This document shows, one piece after another, positions 11,148 to 11,833 of a stretch of DNA of 11,833 nucleotides. Below the pieces are notes generated by a model, which saw only the letters and a program-made list of their open reading frames with translations, did no database searches and was not told where the DNA came from. Position numbers and translations under genes: made by a program. Source of the DNA: Candidatus Woesearchaeota archaeon (GTDB lineage: Archaea; Nanobdellota; Nanobdellia; Woesearchaeales; SM23-78); NCBI GenBank assembly GCA_016933095.1, contig JAFGBP010000034.1, positions 1-11,833 of the forward strand. Reading direction: 5' to 3'. Numbering within the stretch: the first letter of the stretch is position 1; every line of letters starts with the position of its first letter.

Positions 11148-11833
11148 ATGAAAAGAAAAGGGCATAACATCAAGGCCGCAGTAGCAGCAGCGATAGCTGT
11201 GATCATGCTAGCGACAGCCCTTGCCAGCGCAGAGAACGACCCAGGCCACGACACGCTCTACATAGAAGAGATCGGGAACCAGTCGCTCACCGGAACGCTG
11301 AACATCACAGACAACGTGAGCATAGAAGGAGGCTTGGGAACGCTGCAAGGACTGCTCCTCTACGGAGACGGCACCCTACCCGCAGCAGGCAACCCATACA
11401 TAGGAGTCAGCGGAGACGACATGTACCTCTACGCAGCAGACAGGCTAATTCTAAAGAACCCATCAGGAGGAGAAGCAGTATATATAGGGCTCACGGCGAA
11501 CGCCGTAGACTTAAACGTGAGCGGAGCACTGTACATGCAAGGAACACTCTACGGCCAGCACACCAATACTTCTTATCTCACAGTCTCAAGCATGACAGAC
11601 GGGTCGTGCGACGTGAAAGCATACACCAACGGAACCCTCTACTGCGGAACAGACGCGACCACAGGAGGAGGAGCAGTAGAAGGAAGCGGCAATAGCGGAA
11701 TAGTCGCACTCTGGAACGGAACAAGCAGCATAAACAACAGCATCATATACCAGACTTCCACCAATGACATCGTACTAGGAGGAGCCGACTCGAACAACTA
11801 CGACTTATTCATAGAAGGAGGAGGAAGCGGAGA
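11148..11833 (+). CDS. Secreted surface protein, 3' end beyond window
   Basis: The visible 228 residues begin with a clear Sec signal peptide: MKRKGHNIK, a hydrophobic Ala/Ile-rich core, and a likely cleavage after ALASA (residue 28). The mature part is Gly/Ser/Asn/Thr-rich and predicted beta-structured, with repeated short strands such as LYIEEIGNQSLTGTLNI, LNVSGALYMQGTLYG and NDIVLGGADSNN. The style resembles fibre or stalk-like surface proteins and phage-tail-fibre-like adhesins. Several NxS/T sequons occur (NQS, NIT, NVS, NTS, NGT, NNS). One CDVKAYTNGTLYC pair could form a disulfide. The gene starts 2 bases after the previous stop, with AGGAG at 11133-11137 as ribosome-binding site, so it belongs to the same operon. 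The LYxxG-type units echo the C-terminal repeats of the upstream protein, so the two may assemble together. No specific function can be named. Confidence 0.8.
   Translation, partial: MKRKGHNIKAAVAAAIAVIMLATALASAENDPGHDTLYIEEIGNQSLTGTLNITDNVSIEGGLGTLQGLLLYGDGTLPAAGNPYIGVSGDDMYLYAADRLILKNPSGGEAVYIGLTANAVDLNVSGALYMQGTLYGQHTNTSYLTVSSMTDGSCDVKAYTNGTLYCGTDATTGGGAVEGSGNSGIVALWNGTSSINNSIIYQTSTNDIVLGGADSNNYDLFIEGGGSG

Noticed and set aside
1..11833. CRISPR array, insertion sequence or integration site
   Set aside because: No regularly spaced identical repeats of 20 bases or more, no transposase or integrase genes and no terminal inverted repeats were seen.

Overview
The window looks like the chromosome of an anaerobic, fermentative archaeon, most likely a DPANN-type lineage such as the Woesearchaeota/Pacearchaeota group. 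This is inferred from several signs. Genes are preceded by archaeal TATA boxes at the expected distance. Ribosome-binding sites include the archaeal GGTG(AT) type. Arginine is mostly AGG/AGA. A tiny Tfx-like helix-turn-helix protein is present, and so are membrane-anchored or secreted, sequon-rich surface proteins. No rRNA, tRNA, CRISPR array or insertion sequence was seen. Taxonomy cannot be fixed from this window alone.

Left part (1-3059, minus strand): a six-cysteine membrane protein of unknown function, phosphate acetyltransferase (pta) and acetate kinase (ackA, cut by the window edge). Pta and AckA turn acetyl-CoA into acetate and make ATP. This route is uncommon in archaea, which mostly use ADP-forming acetyl-CoA synthetase. 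Centre (3060-3208): a compact divergent promoter region with one TATA box for each direction. To its right (3209-3979) lies a second uncharacterised membrane protein with a long Lys/Glu-rich cytoplasmic tail.

Middle (3994-8787, plus strand): a hydrogenase operon with its own TATA box and the order hydC-hydB-hydA, followed by a small polytopic membrane protein. The three subunits are the NuoE-like [2Fe-2S] protein, the NuoF-like NAD(H)/FMN protein with extra ferredoxin domains, and a complete [FeFe] hydrogenase catalytic subunit with all H-cluster cysteines. The set matches NAD/ferredoxin-linked, probably electron-bifurcating (group A3-type) [FeFe] hydrogenases. With Pta/AckA it would form the end of an acetate- and H2-producing fermentation. 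The fourth gene resembles ECF-transporter S-component-like membrane proteins that I recall as often labelled 'iron hydrogenase' in databases.

A 394-base gap (8788-9181) holds a T-rich terminator zone, a hairpin, an orphan TATA box, three GGATCA repeats at exact 23-base spacing, a 16-bp perfect palindrome and a second TATA box. The last part (9182-11833, plus strand) is a surface-protein operon: a 60-residue Tfx-like regulator overlaps by 4 bases a 594-residue membrane-anchored surface protein, followed by a secreted protein that runs off the window. A 12-base element is shared by the leader regions of the hydrogenase operon and the regulator operon, which raises the possibility that one regulator serves both.
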